64,000 bases of DNA from Halorhabdus rudnickae (GCF_900880625.1 NZ_CAAHFB010000001.1:1674001-1738000), one strand, 5' to 3'. Positions 1 through 9,180 are shown, counted from the stretch's first letter. The notes: generated by a model not told the origin, from the letters alone. Numbers and translations are program-made.

Positions 1-159
1 GAGAGGCGTCATAGACGGTATCAACGCTACGGTTGAGAGAGTGCAATGAGTGAGCAATGGATAGACTCCCGTACCGGAGGACTCACTAGATATCTTGAAG
101 TAGATATGGAACTTGAGTTCGTAACAACGTTTTTGGTGGGCCATTGAATACGCCCCTGT

Positions 160-378
160 ATGGTCCCCGAATCAGACTCCGAACGCGGCTGTCCAAAGTG
201 TGGGCACGAAGAGACCGATGTCGGCGAGATCTCGACGACTGGCGGCGGCCTGAGCAAGATGTTCGATATCCAGACGAACAGCTTCAAGGTCGTCTCCTGT
301 ACCAACTGTGGCTATTCGGAACTGTACCGGGACACGACCTCCGGAGCGAGCGACATCGTGGACGTGTTCCTGGGGTAA
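160..378 (+). CDS. Small zinc-ribbon protein
   Basis: A 72-residue protein with two CxxC knuckles, CPKCG near residue 11 and CTNCG near residue 47, which together form a zinc ribbon. The segment between them has the GGGLSKMFDIQTN pattern seen in haloarchaeal one-domain nucleic-acid-binding zinc ribbons. The cellular role is unknown. ATG at 160 is the natural start because the first cysteine pair follows closely. The stop overlaps the start of the next gene (TAATG), so the two are probably translated together. Confidence 0.8.
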   Translation: MVPESDSERGCPKCGHEETDVGEISTTGGGLSKMFDIQTNSFKVVSCTNCGYSELYRDTTSGASDIVDVFLG

Positions 379-539
379 TGGTTGCCAGCGTGATCGCCGT
401 CCTATTGGTGGTCATGATCGGGCTTGCCCTACCGCTGGCCCTCTATCGGTTCGTCCGCGCCGAACACGACAAGCGGGAGACGATGACTCGCGACGATGCC
501 GAACGGGCCGCGCGACGGGACACCCACGAGAAGCGGTAA
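378..539 (+). CDS. Small single-pass membrane protein
   Basis: A 53-residue protein whose ATG overlaps the stop of the preceding zinc-ribbon gene by one base. Residues 3-23 form one hydrophobic membrane segment; the rest is a charged tail rich in Arg, Asp and Glu, probably cytoplasmic. No family is recognised and no catalytic motif is visible. The overlap with the upstream gene is the main evidence for expression. A longer reading in the same frame from 144 only runs through the zinc-ribbon gene and is not used. Confidence 0.55.
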   Translation: MVASVIAVLLVVMIGLALPLALYRFVRAEHDKRETMTRDDAERAARRDTHEKR

Positions 540-646
540 GTTCGCCGCCAGCGCGGGTCTCTGTCCACGAATCACGACACGACATCGGCTGACGTTGCAG
601 GCCACCCAACCACAGGTATTTGGGCGTACCGACCGACGAGCCGGGT

Positions 647-1930
647 GTGCGACTCGTTCAGGTGTCGATCCCGGCGGGCAAACGCGACGCGATCGAGGAC
701 GCCCTGGACGCCGAAGATGTCGACTACATCCTGACTGACGAGACCAGCGGCCGGGAGTTTACGGCCGTCGCGTACATCCCACTGCCGACCAACGCCGTCG
801 AACCGGTGCTCGAACGGCTCCGCGAGGCCGGCATCGACGAGCAGGCCTACACCGTCGTAGTTGAGGCCAATACCGTCATTTCACGGCGGTTCGAGGAACT
901 CCAGGATCGCTATGCCGAGGAAAAGAGCGAGGAACGCATCGCCCGCGAGGAACTCACCTCGAAGGCCGCCGACCTCGCCCCGGCGACCTGGAGCTATGCT
1001 GTCCTGACGGTCGTCTCCGCGGTGATCGCCACTGCCGGACTGCTGTTGGACTCGCCGGCGGTCATCGTCGGCTCGATGGTGATCGCACCGCTGATCGGCC
1101 CCGCGATGGCTGCAAGCGTCGGGACAGTCGTCGACGACGACGATCTCTTCCGGCGGGGCGTGGGGCTGCAGATCGCGGGGCTCGGACTGGCAGTACTTAG
1201 CGCCGCCGTCTTTGCCTTCCTGGTGCGAAACCTGTTTCTCGTCCCACCTGGGCTCGACGTCACGTCGATCCCGGCCGTCCGAGAGCGTCTCCTGCCGGAC
1301 TTCCTCTCGCTGGTGGTCGCGCTCGGGGCCGGTGTCGCGGGTGTGGTCAGTCTCTCGACAGGCGTCTCGACGGCGCTGGTCGGCGTCATGATCGCCGTCG
1401 CGTTGATCCCGCCCGCGGCGACGGTCGGGATCGGCATCGCCTGGGGGTTGCCGACAGTCAGCCTCGGATCGGGCGTGTTGACGCTGGTGAACGTCCTCTC
1501 GATCAACCTCGCCGCGCTAGCGGTGCTTTGGTACCTGGGCTACCGGCCGACCCACTGGTTCCGGGAAGACGACGCCCGTTCGCAGACACTCAAACGCGTG
1601 CTGGCGCTTGCCGCGGCCATCGCCGTCCTGTCGGTGTTTCTCGGCGGGGTCACCTACGACACCTACACGCGGGCGACCGTCGACGGCCAGATCGACGAGG
1701 CCGTCGCCAAAGTGGTTGCCGAGACACCGGGGACGACCGTACAGGACGTCTCGATCGAGCGATCAGGCGGACTGTTCTTCCAGCAACCGCGGCGGATCGT
1801 CGTCACGATCGGTATCCCGCCGGATAATGGCCCTCCCGATCTGGCCGACCGACTCGACGACCGTCTCGACGACGTTGTGGGGCGTGACGTCACAACGGAA
1901 CTCCGGTACGTAACGACTGAATCGGCCTGA
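647..1930 (+). CDS. DUF389 family membrane protein (TIGR00341)
   Basis: This 427-residue protein has an N-terminal soluble domain of about 110 residues that begins MRLVQVSIPAGKR, typical of the haloarchaeal TIGR00341/DUF389 family. Six or seven membrane segments follow, including one with SPAVIVGSMVIAPLIGPAM, the conserved core of the family. A C-terminal soluble domain of about 85 residues ends the protein. The biochemical function is not established. The frame is open back to a TTG at 620, but GTG at 647 puts Met directly before RLVQV as in relatives, so I chose it. Confidence 0.85.
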   Translation: MRLVQVSIPAGKRDAIEDALDAEDVDYILTDETSGREFTAVAYIPLPTNAVEPVLERLREAGIDEQAYTVVVEANTVISRRFEELQDRYAEEKSEERIAREELTSKAADLAPATWSYAVLTVVSAVIATAGLLLDSPAVIVGSMVIAPLIGPAMAASVGTVVDDDDLFRRGVGLQIAGLGLAVLSAAVFAFLVRNLFLVPPGLDVTSIPAVRERLLPDFLSLVVALGAGVAGVVSLSTGVSTALVGVMIAVALIPPAATVGIGIAWGLPTVSLGSGVLTLVNVLSINLAALAVLWYLGYRPTHWFREDDARSQTLKRVLALAAAIAVLSVFLGGVTYDTYTRATVDGQIDEAVAKVVAETPGTTVQDVSIERSGGLFFQQPRRIVVTIGIPPDNGPPDLADRLDDRLDDVVGRDVTTELRYVTTESA

Positions 1931-1967
1931 ACGAGACTCAAACGTTCGTTTGACCTTGGGATAGGGG

Positions 1968-1976
1968 CTTTTAGTA
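1968..1976 (+). promoter_or_regulatory. TATA-like promoter element before the SIMPL gene
   Basis: The stretch GGCTTTTAGTA is a haloarchaeal-type TATA element centred about 25 nt before ATG 1997. That spacing predicts a transcript starting at or next to the ATG. It favours 1997 over the in-frame GTG at 1994 and suggests a leaderless mRNA. Confidence 0.45.
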
Positions 1977-1996
1977 GCGGGTCGAATCTGGTAGTG

Positions 1997-2740
1997 ATGC
2001 GTACGAACAACATACTCCTCGTGGTAATCGCCGTTGCAGTGACGGCACTGGCGGCGGTCGGCGTCGCAGCCGCCGTCTCGCCGAGTGCACAGACGGACCA
2101 GCCAGCCAGACAGATCGAAGTCGGAGCGTCGGGCGACGTTTCGGCCGAGCCCGACCAGGCGCTCGTGCGCGTCGGCGTCGTCGCGACCGCCGACGACGCG
2201 GCGACCGCCCGTGACCGGGTCGCCCAGAACGTGACTGCCCTGCGATCGACGCTGGAGGAACTGGGAATCCCCGACGACCGCATCGAAACGGCCCACTACA
2301 ACATCCGGGACGTGCGCGAGCGTCCCGAATCCGAACAGACCAGCGAGTACCAGGCGATCCACACCTTCGAAATCACCCTCGAGGACATTGACCGCGTCGG
2401 TGACGTGATCGACGGCGTCGTCGACAGCGGCGCAAACCGGGTAGAGGGCGTCTCCTTTACGCTCTCGGACGATCGCCGCCAGGAACTCCGCCAAGACGCA
2501 CTCCGGAACGCGATGGACAACGCTCGCGAGGAGGCCGGGACGCTGGCTGATAGCGCCGACCTGACCATCGAGGGCGCGGCCTCGATCAGCGCAAGCGACG
2601 TCAGCGTCCGGCCCTACCGCGTCGAGCAATCGATGGTCGCGTTGGAGTCCGGGGACGCCGGCGCGTCGACGACGATCGAGAGCGGCCCGGTCGACGTCTC
2701 GGCGTCCGTCCAGGTCGTCTACAACGCGACGACGGCCTGA
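1997..2740 (+). CDS. SIMPL domain protein, exported
   Basis: The 247-residue protein starts with a hydrophobic signal or anchor segment (residues 4-24). A SIMPL (DUF541) domain follows, recognisable from IEVGASGDVSAEPDQALVRV and from the pattern of alternating acidic beta strands. The domain is found in bacterial periplasmic or surface proteins of uncertain function; here it should lie outside the membrane. The gene is monocistronic with its own TATA element. The converging ABC transporter operon ends 13 bp downstream on the other strand. Confidence 0.85.
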   Translation: MRTNNILLVVIAVAVTALAAVGVAAAVSPSAQTDQPARQIEVGASGDVSAEPDQALVRVGVVATADDAATARDRVAQNVTALRSTLEELGIPDDRIETAHYNIRDVRERPESEQTSEYQAIHTFEITLEDIDRVGDVIDGVVDSGANRVEGVSFTLSDDRRQELRQDALRNAMDNAREEAGTLADSADLTIEGAASISASDVSVRPYRVEQSMVALESGDAGASTTIESGPVDVSASVQVVYNATTA

Positions 2741-2753
2741 GCTGGGTAAGCGG

Positions 2754-3800
2754 TCAGTCACTCGCCGCCGACTGTCCGAGTCCCGGAATCGAGACGACCG
2801 TCTCGAAGCGAGACATCGCCAGCGCCGTCGTCAACACGAGCGCGAGATAGAACAGGCCGACGACGACGTAGATATCCGTATACTGGAACGTGTCCGAGGC
2901 GATGTCCCTCGCGCGCTGGAACAGCTCGGGGACGGTGATGAACGTCGCGAGCGAGGAGTACTTGATCAGGTAGATAAACTCGTTGGTCCAGCTCGGGATC
3001 GCGAGTCGCAGTCCCTGTGGGAGGACGACGTGACGAATCGCCTGCCGTTTCGAGAGGCCGACCGCGCGCGCGGCGGTCATCTGCCCGGCGTCGACCGACT
3101 CCAGGGCCGATCGAATATACTCCGCCTGGTAGGCCGAGGAGTTGATCGTGAACCCGATGACGGCGACGGCCGCCGCTGCCCGGGGGATCGGCGGCTCGCC
3201 AGTGAATCCGACCCAGCGGGCGACGTCCGTAAGCGGGAGCGCGAAGTAGACGAAAAACAGCTGGGCGAGCAACGGCGTCCCGCGGATGAGTTCGGTATAC
3301 GTCAGGGCAATCGCCCGCAAGAGCGTGCCACCGTAGGTCCGGGCTACGGCAACCGGGATCGCAACGACCAGCCCGAACAGGATCGACAGGATCGTCAGGT
3401 AGACCGTGACGAACGCACCCTCGGCGAATGCGGGGGCGATCGTCGTCGCGAACCCGGCCAGATCAGCGAGCCAGACCGCCCAATCGAGCAGGACGCTGGC
3501 CGGACCGAGCGGGTCCGCGACGCTCGCGATCGCGTTGGCAACTGCCTCGAAGGGGGCCGCCGGGACCCACCCCTCGCGTGCCTGGACAGCAACCTCCGAG
3601 CGGACGAGATCCGGAAATCCGAGCGCCGTGACCACCGCGTCGAGGACGGCGTTGTGATAGGCCCAGCGCGCGAACAGCCATACCCAAAAGACGGTGCCGA
3701 TCGCCCCGAGGGCGAGGCGGCGGCGAGCCGGTAACTCCTCGACGAGGGACCCGCGGTCGTCGGCGGGATCGGTCACCGTTTGCGCTGGTCCGTCGGTCAT
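2754..3800 (-). CDS. Polar amino acid ABC transporter permease
   Basis: A 348-residue inner-membrane permease of the HisM/GlnP family. The C-terminal half holds the typical membrane segments and an EAA-type loop (SVDAGQMTAARAVGLSKRQ) that contacts the ATPase. It is longer than the usual 220-250 residues: the N-terminal 110 residues carry one extra membrane segment and a soluble stretch. The start overlaps the stop of the upstream ATPase gene by 4 bp. Gene order is substrate-binding protein, permease, ATPase, permease. The substrate is an amino acid, but which one cannot be read from the sequence. Confidence 0.88.
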   Translation of the reverse strand: MTDGPAQTVTDPADDRGSLVEELPARRRLALGAIGTVFWVWLFARWAYHNAVLDAVVTALGFPDLVRSEVAVQAREGWVPAAPFEAVANAIASVADPLGPASVLLDWAVWLADLAGFATTIAPAFAEGAFVTVYLTILSILFGLVVAIPVAVARTYGGTLLRAIALTYTELIRGTPLLAQLFFVYFALPLTDVARWVGFTGEPPIPRAAAAVAVIGFTINSSAYQAEYIRSALESVDAGQMTAARAVGLSKRQAIRHVVLPQGLRLAIPSWTNEFIYLIKYSSLATFITVPELFQRARDIASDTFQYTDIYVVVGLFYLALVLTTALAMSRFETVVSIPGLGQSAASD

Positions 3801-4531
3801 TGCTCGAGGTCAGTGAGTTGGCCAAGGAACTCGGCGGTGCGGTCGTTCTCGGGGGCCTCGAACAACTGTTCCGGTCGACCTCGCTCGACGATCTGTCCGT
3901 CTTCGAGGACGGTGAGCGTGTCTGCGGCAGAGCGAGCAAAACCCATCTCGTGGGTGACCGATAGCATCGTCATTCCCTCGGCGGCGAGGTCGGCCATCAC
4001 GTCGAGGACTTCGCCGACGAGTTCCGGATCCAAGGCGCTGGTCGGCTCGTCGAACAACATGAGTTCGGGCTCCATCGCCAGTGCCCGGGCGATCCCGACG
4101 CGCTGTTTCTGCCCGCCGGAGAGTTCGGCGGGGTGGGAGTCGGCCTGATCGGAAAGCCCCACCTGGTCGAGATAGGCGTCGGCGCGCTCGACGGCCGTCT
4201 CGTGATCCAGCTCGAGTACCTCTTCGAGGCCGAGGGTGATGTTACCTCGTGCCGTCCGGTGGGCAAAAAGATTGAAGTCCTGGAACACCATCCCAACGCG
4301 CCGCCGGAGGGCATTCTCGTCCATCGCGTGGATCGACTCGCTGTCGAGAGTGATCGTCCCTCCGTCGATCCCCGTGAGTCGGTTGACACACCGCAACAGC
4401 GTGGACTTACCAGCCCCGCTCGGACCGACGATCACTTCGACGTCCCCGCGTTCCATCGCGAAACTGACGTCGCGCAGTACGTCTTCTTCCTCGAAAGACT
4501 TCTCGACGTGTTCGAATTCCAGAAGACTCAT
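3797..4531 (-). CDS. Polar amino acid ABC transporter ATPase
   Basis: The 244-residue nucleotide-binding subunit of the importer. Walker A is GPSGAGKST, the signature LSGGQKQRV, Walker B LMLFDEPTSALD, and the switch histidine sits in VTHEM. ATP hydrolysis drives uptake through the two flanking permeases. The frame stays open 64 codons further upstream, but that stretch is three imperfect 17-residue repeats without family resemblance. Start at 4531 gives MSLLEFEHVEKSF, the normal beginning of this family. Confidence 0.9.
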   Translation of the reverse strand: MSLLEFEHVEKSFEEEDVLRDVSFAMERGDVEVIVGPSGAGKSTLLRCVNRLTGIDGGTITLDSESIHAMDENALRRRVGMVFQDFNLFAHRTARGNITLGLEEVLELDHETAVERADAYLDQVGLSDQADSHPAELSGGQKQRVGIARALAMEPELMLFDEPTSALDPELVGEVLDVMADLAAEGMTMLSVTHEMGFARSAADTLTVLEDGQIVERGRPEQLFEAPENDRTAEFLGQLTDLEQ

Positions 4532-4547
4532 CGGTTCGGTCCCTCCG

Positions 4548-4692
4548 TGGTCACGTAGGTCGACAGTTTGTGGATCGTCCGGCTCATGGCACTCTCCCGA
4601 ATCGAGCAGTCCGACGGTCCTGGGTTCGCCCGGCCCACAGCGCCCGCCCGAATCGAGCAGTCCGTCGGTCCCAGGTTCGTCTGGCTCATGGT
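4548..4692. repeat. Three imperfect 51-bp tandem repeats between ATPase and permease genes
   Basis: The 11-mer GAATCGAGCAG recurs at 4599 and 4650, exactly 51 bp apart, with similar flanks. A more decayed third unit begins near 4548. The period is a multiple of three, so the reading frame stays open and would encode 17-residue repeats rich in Glu, Pro, Asp and Gly upstream of the ATPase. The permease upstream is complete, so the repeats fill the gap between two cistrons. Confidence 0.7.
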
Positions 4693-5405
4693 TCGGTTCC
4701 CTCGGGGATCGCGTAAACGTCACCCAGATAGTCCAGCGTGCGGTTGGTCGTGAACGTCAAGACGAAGTAGATCACGCTGATGATGACAATGACCTCGAAC
4801 ATCGCGCTGTCTCGCCCCGGCTGGAGATAGAGGTTCTCCGCGCGGGTGAGCAGTTCCACCAATCCGATCGCAAAGGCGACGCTGGTGTCCTTGAGAACGA
4901 TCGTGAACTCGTTTTGGAAGCCGGGGATCGAACGCCTGATCGCCTGTGGCAAGATGACGTGTCTGATGGCCTGCATGCGGGTCAGCCCGACCGACCGTGC
5001 TGCTTCCATCTGGCCGTCGTCGATCGACTGAATCGACCCGCGGAACACCTGGCTCTGATAGGCCCCACTCCGAAGTCCGAGCGCCAGCGTCGCCGCGACG
5101 AAGGCGTCCAATCGTACGTCAAGCAGCGGGACCGTTCCGAGGCTCGGAATCGGGAGCCCGTAGAAAAAGAGGAATATCAACACGACGATGGGCGTCCCGC
5201 GGAGGACGACGCCGATGGTGCTGACGGCCCCTCTGAGTCGACCCGATCCGTATGCTTCGATGGCGCCGGCGGGGAACCCGGCGAGTAATCCGACCAGGAG
5301 ACTGCTCGCCGTCAGCAGGACCGTCACAACCGTTCCGAGGAGCAGCCACTCCCAGTTGGCGGCGATGAACGCCAAGTCGCCCGTCTGGAGCACGGTCGAG
5401 ACCAT
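4686..5405 (-). CDS. Polar amino acid ABC transporter permease
   Basis: A 239-residue HisM/GlnP-type permease of usual length with about five membrane segments and an EAA loop at SIDDGQMEAARSVGLTRMQ. It should pair with the longer permease at the end of the operon to form the channel. It starts 9 bp after the stop of the substrate-binding protein. The two permeases are clearly different sequences, consistent with a heterodimeric channel. Confidence 0.88.
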   Translation of the reverse strand: MVSTVLQTGDLAFIAANWEWLLLGTVVTVLLTASSLLVGLLAGFPAGAIEAYGSGRLRGAVSTIGVVLRGTPIVVLIFLFFYGLPIPSLGTVPLLDVRLDAFVAATLALGLRSGAYQSQVFRGSIQSIDDGQMEAARSVGLTRMQAIRHVILPQAIRRSIPGFQNEFTIVLKDTSVAFAIGLVELLTRAENLYLQPGRDSAMFEVIVIISVIYFVLTFTTNRTLDYLGDVYAIPEGTEP

Positions 5406-5414
5406 CGAGAATCC

Positions 5415-6185
5415 TTACTCGAACCACTCGGAGACGAGGTCATCGTACGTGCCGTCCTCGCGAATCTCGGCCAGAGCGTCGTTGATGTCGGCGAGTCGGT
5501 CGTCGTCCTGGCGCATCCCGAGACCGAACTGTTCGCCGGTGTCGATCTCGAAGGCGATGGCGACCGACCGCTCTGCCGAGAACGTCTCGGCGACCGGGAT
5601 GTCGATCACGACGGCATCGACGTTGCCGTTCTCCAGATCCTGGACGGCAAGCGTGTAGTTGTCGTACTGGCGATAGTCGCTCTCGCTGATCGTCCCCTCC
5701 TCGATGAGGTCTTCGATCTGTCCCTCGCCGGTCGTCCCGCCCTGGGCACCGACCCGCCGACCCGCGAGGTCCCCAACGCTGCTTGGCTGGAAGTCACCGC
5801 CGTCACGGACGAGGACGGCCTGGCTGGACTCCCAGTACGGATTCGAGAAGTCGATCTGTTCTTGGCGATCGGGTTCGATCGTCATCCCTGCGGCGATGAG
5901 GTCGAGATCGGCTTCTTTGAGCGATGGGATCAGCGTGCCGAAATCGATGTCGACCCACTCGCCGACCTCGTAGCCGGCCCGGCCGATCACTTCCTCGGCG
6001 AGGTCGATGTCGAAGCCGACGACCGTCCCGTCCTGGGTGTACTCGAAGGGCGGGAAGGCCGCGTTCGTACCGGGTGTGATCGTGTCGTCGCTACCGCCCT
6101 GACAACCGGCGATGACGCCGGCGGTCCCGACGGCACCGACAGTCCTGAGGTAGGCGCGACGATCCATACTGAATTCACGGTTCAT
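5415..6185 (-). CDS. Amino acid ABC transporter substrate-binding lipoprotein
   Basis: This 256-residue family 3 solute-binding protein is the first gene of the importer operon. The N terminus has a twin-arginine motif (MDRRAYLR) and a lipobox ending in GVIAGC, so it is probably exported by Tat and lipid-anchored outside the membrane, as is common in haloarchaea. The binding domain shows FPPFEYTQDGTVVGFDIDLA, the usual start of lobe 1. ATG 6185 and ATG 6167 are both possible; an AT-rich element about 25 nt before 6185 favours the former. Confidence 0.88.
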   Translation of the reverse strand: MNREFSMDRRAYLRTVGAVGTAGVIAGCQGGSDDTITPGTNAAFPPFEYTQDGTVVGFDIDLAEEVIGRAGYEVGEWVDIDFGTLIPSLKEADLDLIAAGMTIEPDRQEQIDFSNPYWESSQAVLVRDGGDFQPSSVGDLAGRRVGAQGGTTGEGQIEDLIEEGTISESDYRQYDNYTLAVQDLENGNVDAVVIDIPVAETFSAERSVAIAFEIDTGEQFGLGMRQDDDRLADINDALAEIREDGTYDDLVSEWFE

Positions 6186-6678
6186 GTTCGTGTACGCTGT
6201 CCAGCGTCTATTTCAGCGTTTCGGACGCGTCGAGCCGTGAAACCCGGAAAATCACAGGCAAGTGGTACGAAATGAGGATGATCGATCGTTTTACTCGGGT
6301 GGGCGTCAGCACGTTGAGTGTGCTCTCACAGGCCGATTCCTCGAAGGATAGTGCCGGCTTATATCCGCCGGCTTCGACTGCCACGTCGAGAAGATCATCA
6401 CGCAACTTGGCCCCGATCGCCTGGGGCTGTATTTGCTTCGGTTAGTTTTGGTACGTGACGGGGACGTGGTGGCGGCCCCACTCAGTTCACCAGGTTCCAT
6501 TGGGACCTTGACCGCGTTGGATCGAAACGATTGTGCCGGACGGTTTCGGATCGCTTGTGACTACCGCCGTCGTCTTCTGGTTGCAACGATATTACAGACA
6601 CCCAAACAGCCACTCGCCGAGCGCTGATGCACTCACGCGTCGAGGACAGCAAGACGCTTCTGGGACTTATTTCAATGC
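6186..6678. other. Intergenic region without an intact gene
   Basis: This 490-bp gap separates the divergently placed amino acid importer from the convergent end of the peptide/nickel-type operon. It contains the short GTPase-like remnant listed separately. I see no complete gene or RNA in the rest. Confidence 0.6.
6334..6402 (-). pseudogene. Remnant of the C-terminus of a Nog1-type GTPase gene
   Basis: Read on the minus strand this encodes DLLDVAVEAGGYKPALSFEE. It matches 12 of 20 residues of the C-terminus of the GTPase at 14162-15130 (GVLDAAIEAVGYEPELPFEE). About three quarters of the bases also agree over roughly 54 bp. Upstream there is no G domain, so only a tail is left. It may be a decayed duplicate or the end of a lost paralogue. 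Confidence 0.5.
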
Positions 6679-7347
6679 TCAGAGCGGTACGTCGCCACGG
6701 ACGATATAGCGCTCGTTTTCGATGTCGTTCCCCCAGAAGACGGCGTCAGTCAATGGTTTCGAGACTACGTCTGCCAGCCCCCGGTCACGAAGGAACGCTT
6801 CCATCTGCTCCGCGAACGGGCCGTCATACAGCGGCAGGTCCTCGTGGATATCCGCGTATTCGTCCCAGGGCTCATCGAAGTCCCAGTGGCCTTCGACGAG
6901 TACGAGACGCCCGCCCGGGCGCAGGACGCGTATCCACTCCCGGATGGCCACAACGGGATTGGGCAGCGTCCAGACGAGATGCCGGGCCGTCACGACATCG
7001 AACGAATCGGCGGGGAACTCCAGGGATTCGGCGTCACCCTGCCGGAACTGGAGGGAAGCCTCGACTTCGGCGGCGTTGGCTCGGGCGCGGTCGATCATCT
7101 CGGAGGCATAATCGACGCCGGTAACGTCGTGGCCCAGTTCCGCCAGCAGTAGCGAGACGACGCCGGGGCCACAGCCGACATCGAGAACCTGCTTTGACTC
7201 GCCAGTCCACTCCCGCAGGACCGACACCCATGCGTCGTGCTGGGCCTCGCTGTGGATGGCGTGCTGGCTGTCGCTCTCGTAGGTTTCGGCGCGCCTGTTC
7301 CAATACTGTTCGACGAGTGCTTTGGGCTCGTCATCTGGCGAATCCAT
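6679..7347 (-). CDS. Class I SAM-dependent methyltransferase
   Basis: A 222-residue methyltransferase with motif I VLDVGCGPG (residues 54-62), an acidic end of strand 2 in VTGVDYASEM and motif II region DSFDVVTARHLVWTLPNP, all typical of the Methyltransf_11 group. The substrate is unknown. It lies 271 bp beyond the last gene of the peptide/nickel-type importer, on the same strand. Similar methyltransferases are often next to Nik-like importers in archaea, so a role in making or modifying the imported ligand or metal chelator is possible but inferred. ATG 7347 gives a normal N-terminus. Confidence 0.82.
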   Translation of the reverse strand: MDSPDDEPKALVEQYWNRRAETYESDSQHAIHSEAQHDAWVSVLREWTGESKQVLDVGCGPGVVSLLLAELGHDVTGVDYASEMIDRARANAAEVEASLQFRQGDAESLEFPADSFDVVTARHLVWTLPNPVVAIREWIRVLRPGGRLVLVEGHWDFDEPWDEYADIHEDLPLYDGPFAEQMEAFLRDRGLADVVSKPLTDAVFWGNDIENERYIVRGDVPL

Positions 7348-7618
7348 TAGGCGGACACCTCCCAGTGACCGTCTCTGTGAGCTGTTGGCCTGGATCGTTC
7401 CGGCGAAATCGGGGCTGTGTATGTTGTCGTGGGAACGTTCATTGGCTGTCCTCGATCGATACCGTCGCATTCTATCGAATTGGGCCGGACTGTATTGGTG
7501 TGGAACATTGGATGGGGTTCTGGGGGGTGATGTGCCATTGTGTTAATCTCGTCTGTGGGTCGTGTCGGGCAGCTATGCTGAGAGGCAATGTCGGAGACAG
7601 TTCCGAGACTGACAGCGA

Positions 7619-9175
7619 TCACGCCTCAGGGAGTGTTATCGATTCGACCCCGTAGTCGCTCTCGGTAGGATGGGGCTGGTAGCCATCGAGACCTGCCGAT
7701 GTCGCCACGACGTTCGTATAGTAGGTCAGCAAGGCCGTGGGTGCTTCCCGAAGCGTGATCGCCTGGACCTCGTCGTATTTTTGCTTGCGAGTCTCGTAGT
7801 CCATCGTCGCTCTGGCTGTCTCCAACAGTGTATCGACAGTCTGGTTTTCGTAGCCGTGTTCGAGCGTCGATTGCTCGGAATGATACATATCGCTCAGCCG
7901 TTCGGGATCGGGATACCACAGCATCGATAGCGACATCAGATAACAATCGAAGGCGTCCTGTTTGGTCTGTTCCATCATCGTCGCGTACTCGAAGACCGAC
8001 AACTCGACGTCGATCCCGATCTCTCCGAGCTGGCTCTGGATGACCTCTCCCATGAGTGGCAAACGCGGGCGTTCATTGTATGCAAGAAGCTCGATCGACA
8101 GTTCTGTGCCGTCTCGCGTACGAACGTCTCCCTGGCTGTCGTTCGTCCAGCCAGCCTCCGATAGTAGCGTCCGGGCAGTCTCCGGATCGTAGGCATAGCC
8201 ATCGAGGTCCGGGTTGTGCCAGCGCTCGACGGAGTCAGGGAACGGCCCGACGGCCGCTTTCCCGACGCCTTCGAGGACGGTCTCGACGATCGTGTTCGTA
8301 TCGATGGCGTAGTTGATGGCCTGCCGGACGGGAATCTCGTCGAACGGTGTCGTTGTCGTATCGAACACCAGGAAGCGACATCGCGGGATCTGATAGGCCT
8401 CGACATCGATATCGGCGGCGGTTTCCAGTGGATCGACGTCGCTCAGCGACAGAATGCGAGCCATCTCTAGATCCCCGTTCTCTAATTTGAGTCGCCGCGT
8501 CTGGTCGTCGGTGATCGTTTCATACCGGACGGACTCGACGGCCGGGATCGCCCCGTAATACTCCTCGTTTCGGACAGCGTTGATGATTGTCGCTCCCTCC
8601 CAAGACTGCACTTTCAGTGGCCCGGTACCGATCACCGCCGAGACGTTGCCGTCCTCGTAGGCCGCCGGCGAGAGGATGGCTGTCTTGGGACGAGTGAGGT
8701 GGGCCGGCAGCGAGACCAGTGGACTCGCCGTTTCGACGGTCACCGTCAGGTGGTCGCTCGCACGAACGTCGTCGATCGGGATTTCGGCAAACGCCGGTGA
8801 GTTGACCGCACGTTGGAGTGACCTGACGACCGCATCGGCGTCCATCGTCGTTCCATCGTGGAAGGTAACTCCCTCTCGAAGTGAGAACTCCCAGTGGCGG
8901 GCCGAATCGTCGCTCGTCCAGTCAGTCGCCAGCTCTGGCACGGGCTCGATATCGTGGCTGACGCCGACCAGCGACTCAGTAAGGCCAAATCGCTGTAATA
9001 TCAACCCCCCGTCGAGGGGATCGGGTTTCGGTTCCCACGTCGAGGCGATACGTAGCGTCTGTGACTCGTCTTCACCCGACGAGAGACAGCCAGCAACGGC
9101 GAGTGCCCCGCCTGCAGCTGCACCTTGCAACACTGTTCGTCGACTGATCGGCTGTGAGTTGGTTTCGTTTGCCAT
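7619..9175 (-). CDS. Peptide/nickel-type ABC transporter substrate-binding lipoprotein
   Basis: A family 5 solute-binding protein of 518 residues. It has a twin-arginine motif (SRRTVLQG), a lipobox ending in VAGC, and then ELATDWTSDDSARHWEFSLREG, with the W-x-F-x-L-R-x-G core of the DppA/NikA/OppA family. It should bind a peptide, nickel chelate or similar ligand at the cell surface and deliver it to the permease pair encoded upstream. It starts 5 bp after the fused ATPase gene. ATG 9175 is preferred over a TTG at 9184 because relatives start just before the twin arginines. Confidence 0.88.
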   Translation of the reverse strand: MANETNSQPISRRTVLQGAAAGGALAVAGCLSSGEDESQTLRIASTWEPKPDPLDGGLILQRFGLTESLVGVSHDIEPVPELATDWTSDDSARHWEFSLREGVTFHDGTTMDADAVVRSLQRAVNSPAFAEIPIDDVRASDHLTVTVETASPLVSLPAHLTRPKTAILSPAAYEDGNVSAVIGTGPLKVQSWEGATIINAVRNEEYYGAIPAVESVRYETITDDQTRRLKLENGDLEMARILSLSDVDPLETAADIDVEAYQIPRCRFLVFDTTTTPFDEIPVRQAINYAIDTNTIVETVLEGVGKAAVGPFPDSVERWHNPDLDGYAYDPETARTLLSEAGWTNDSQGDVRTRDGTELSIELLAYNERPRLPLMGEVIQSQLGEIGIDVELSVFEYATMMEQTKQDAFDCYLMSLSMLWYPDPERLSDMYHSEQSTLEHGYENQTVDTLLETARATMDYETRKQKYDEVQAITLREAPTALLTYYTNVVATSAGLDGYQPHPTESDYGVESITLPEA

Positions 9176-9180
9176 GTGTA

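Noticed and set aside
1663-2761. Long minus-strand frames of 206 and 332 codons
   Set aside because: They are shadows of the DUF389 and SIMPL genes; composition is Arg/Thr/Ser rich without family features, as expected for the antisense of GC-rich genes.
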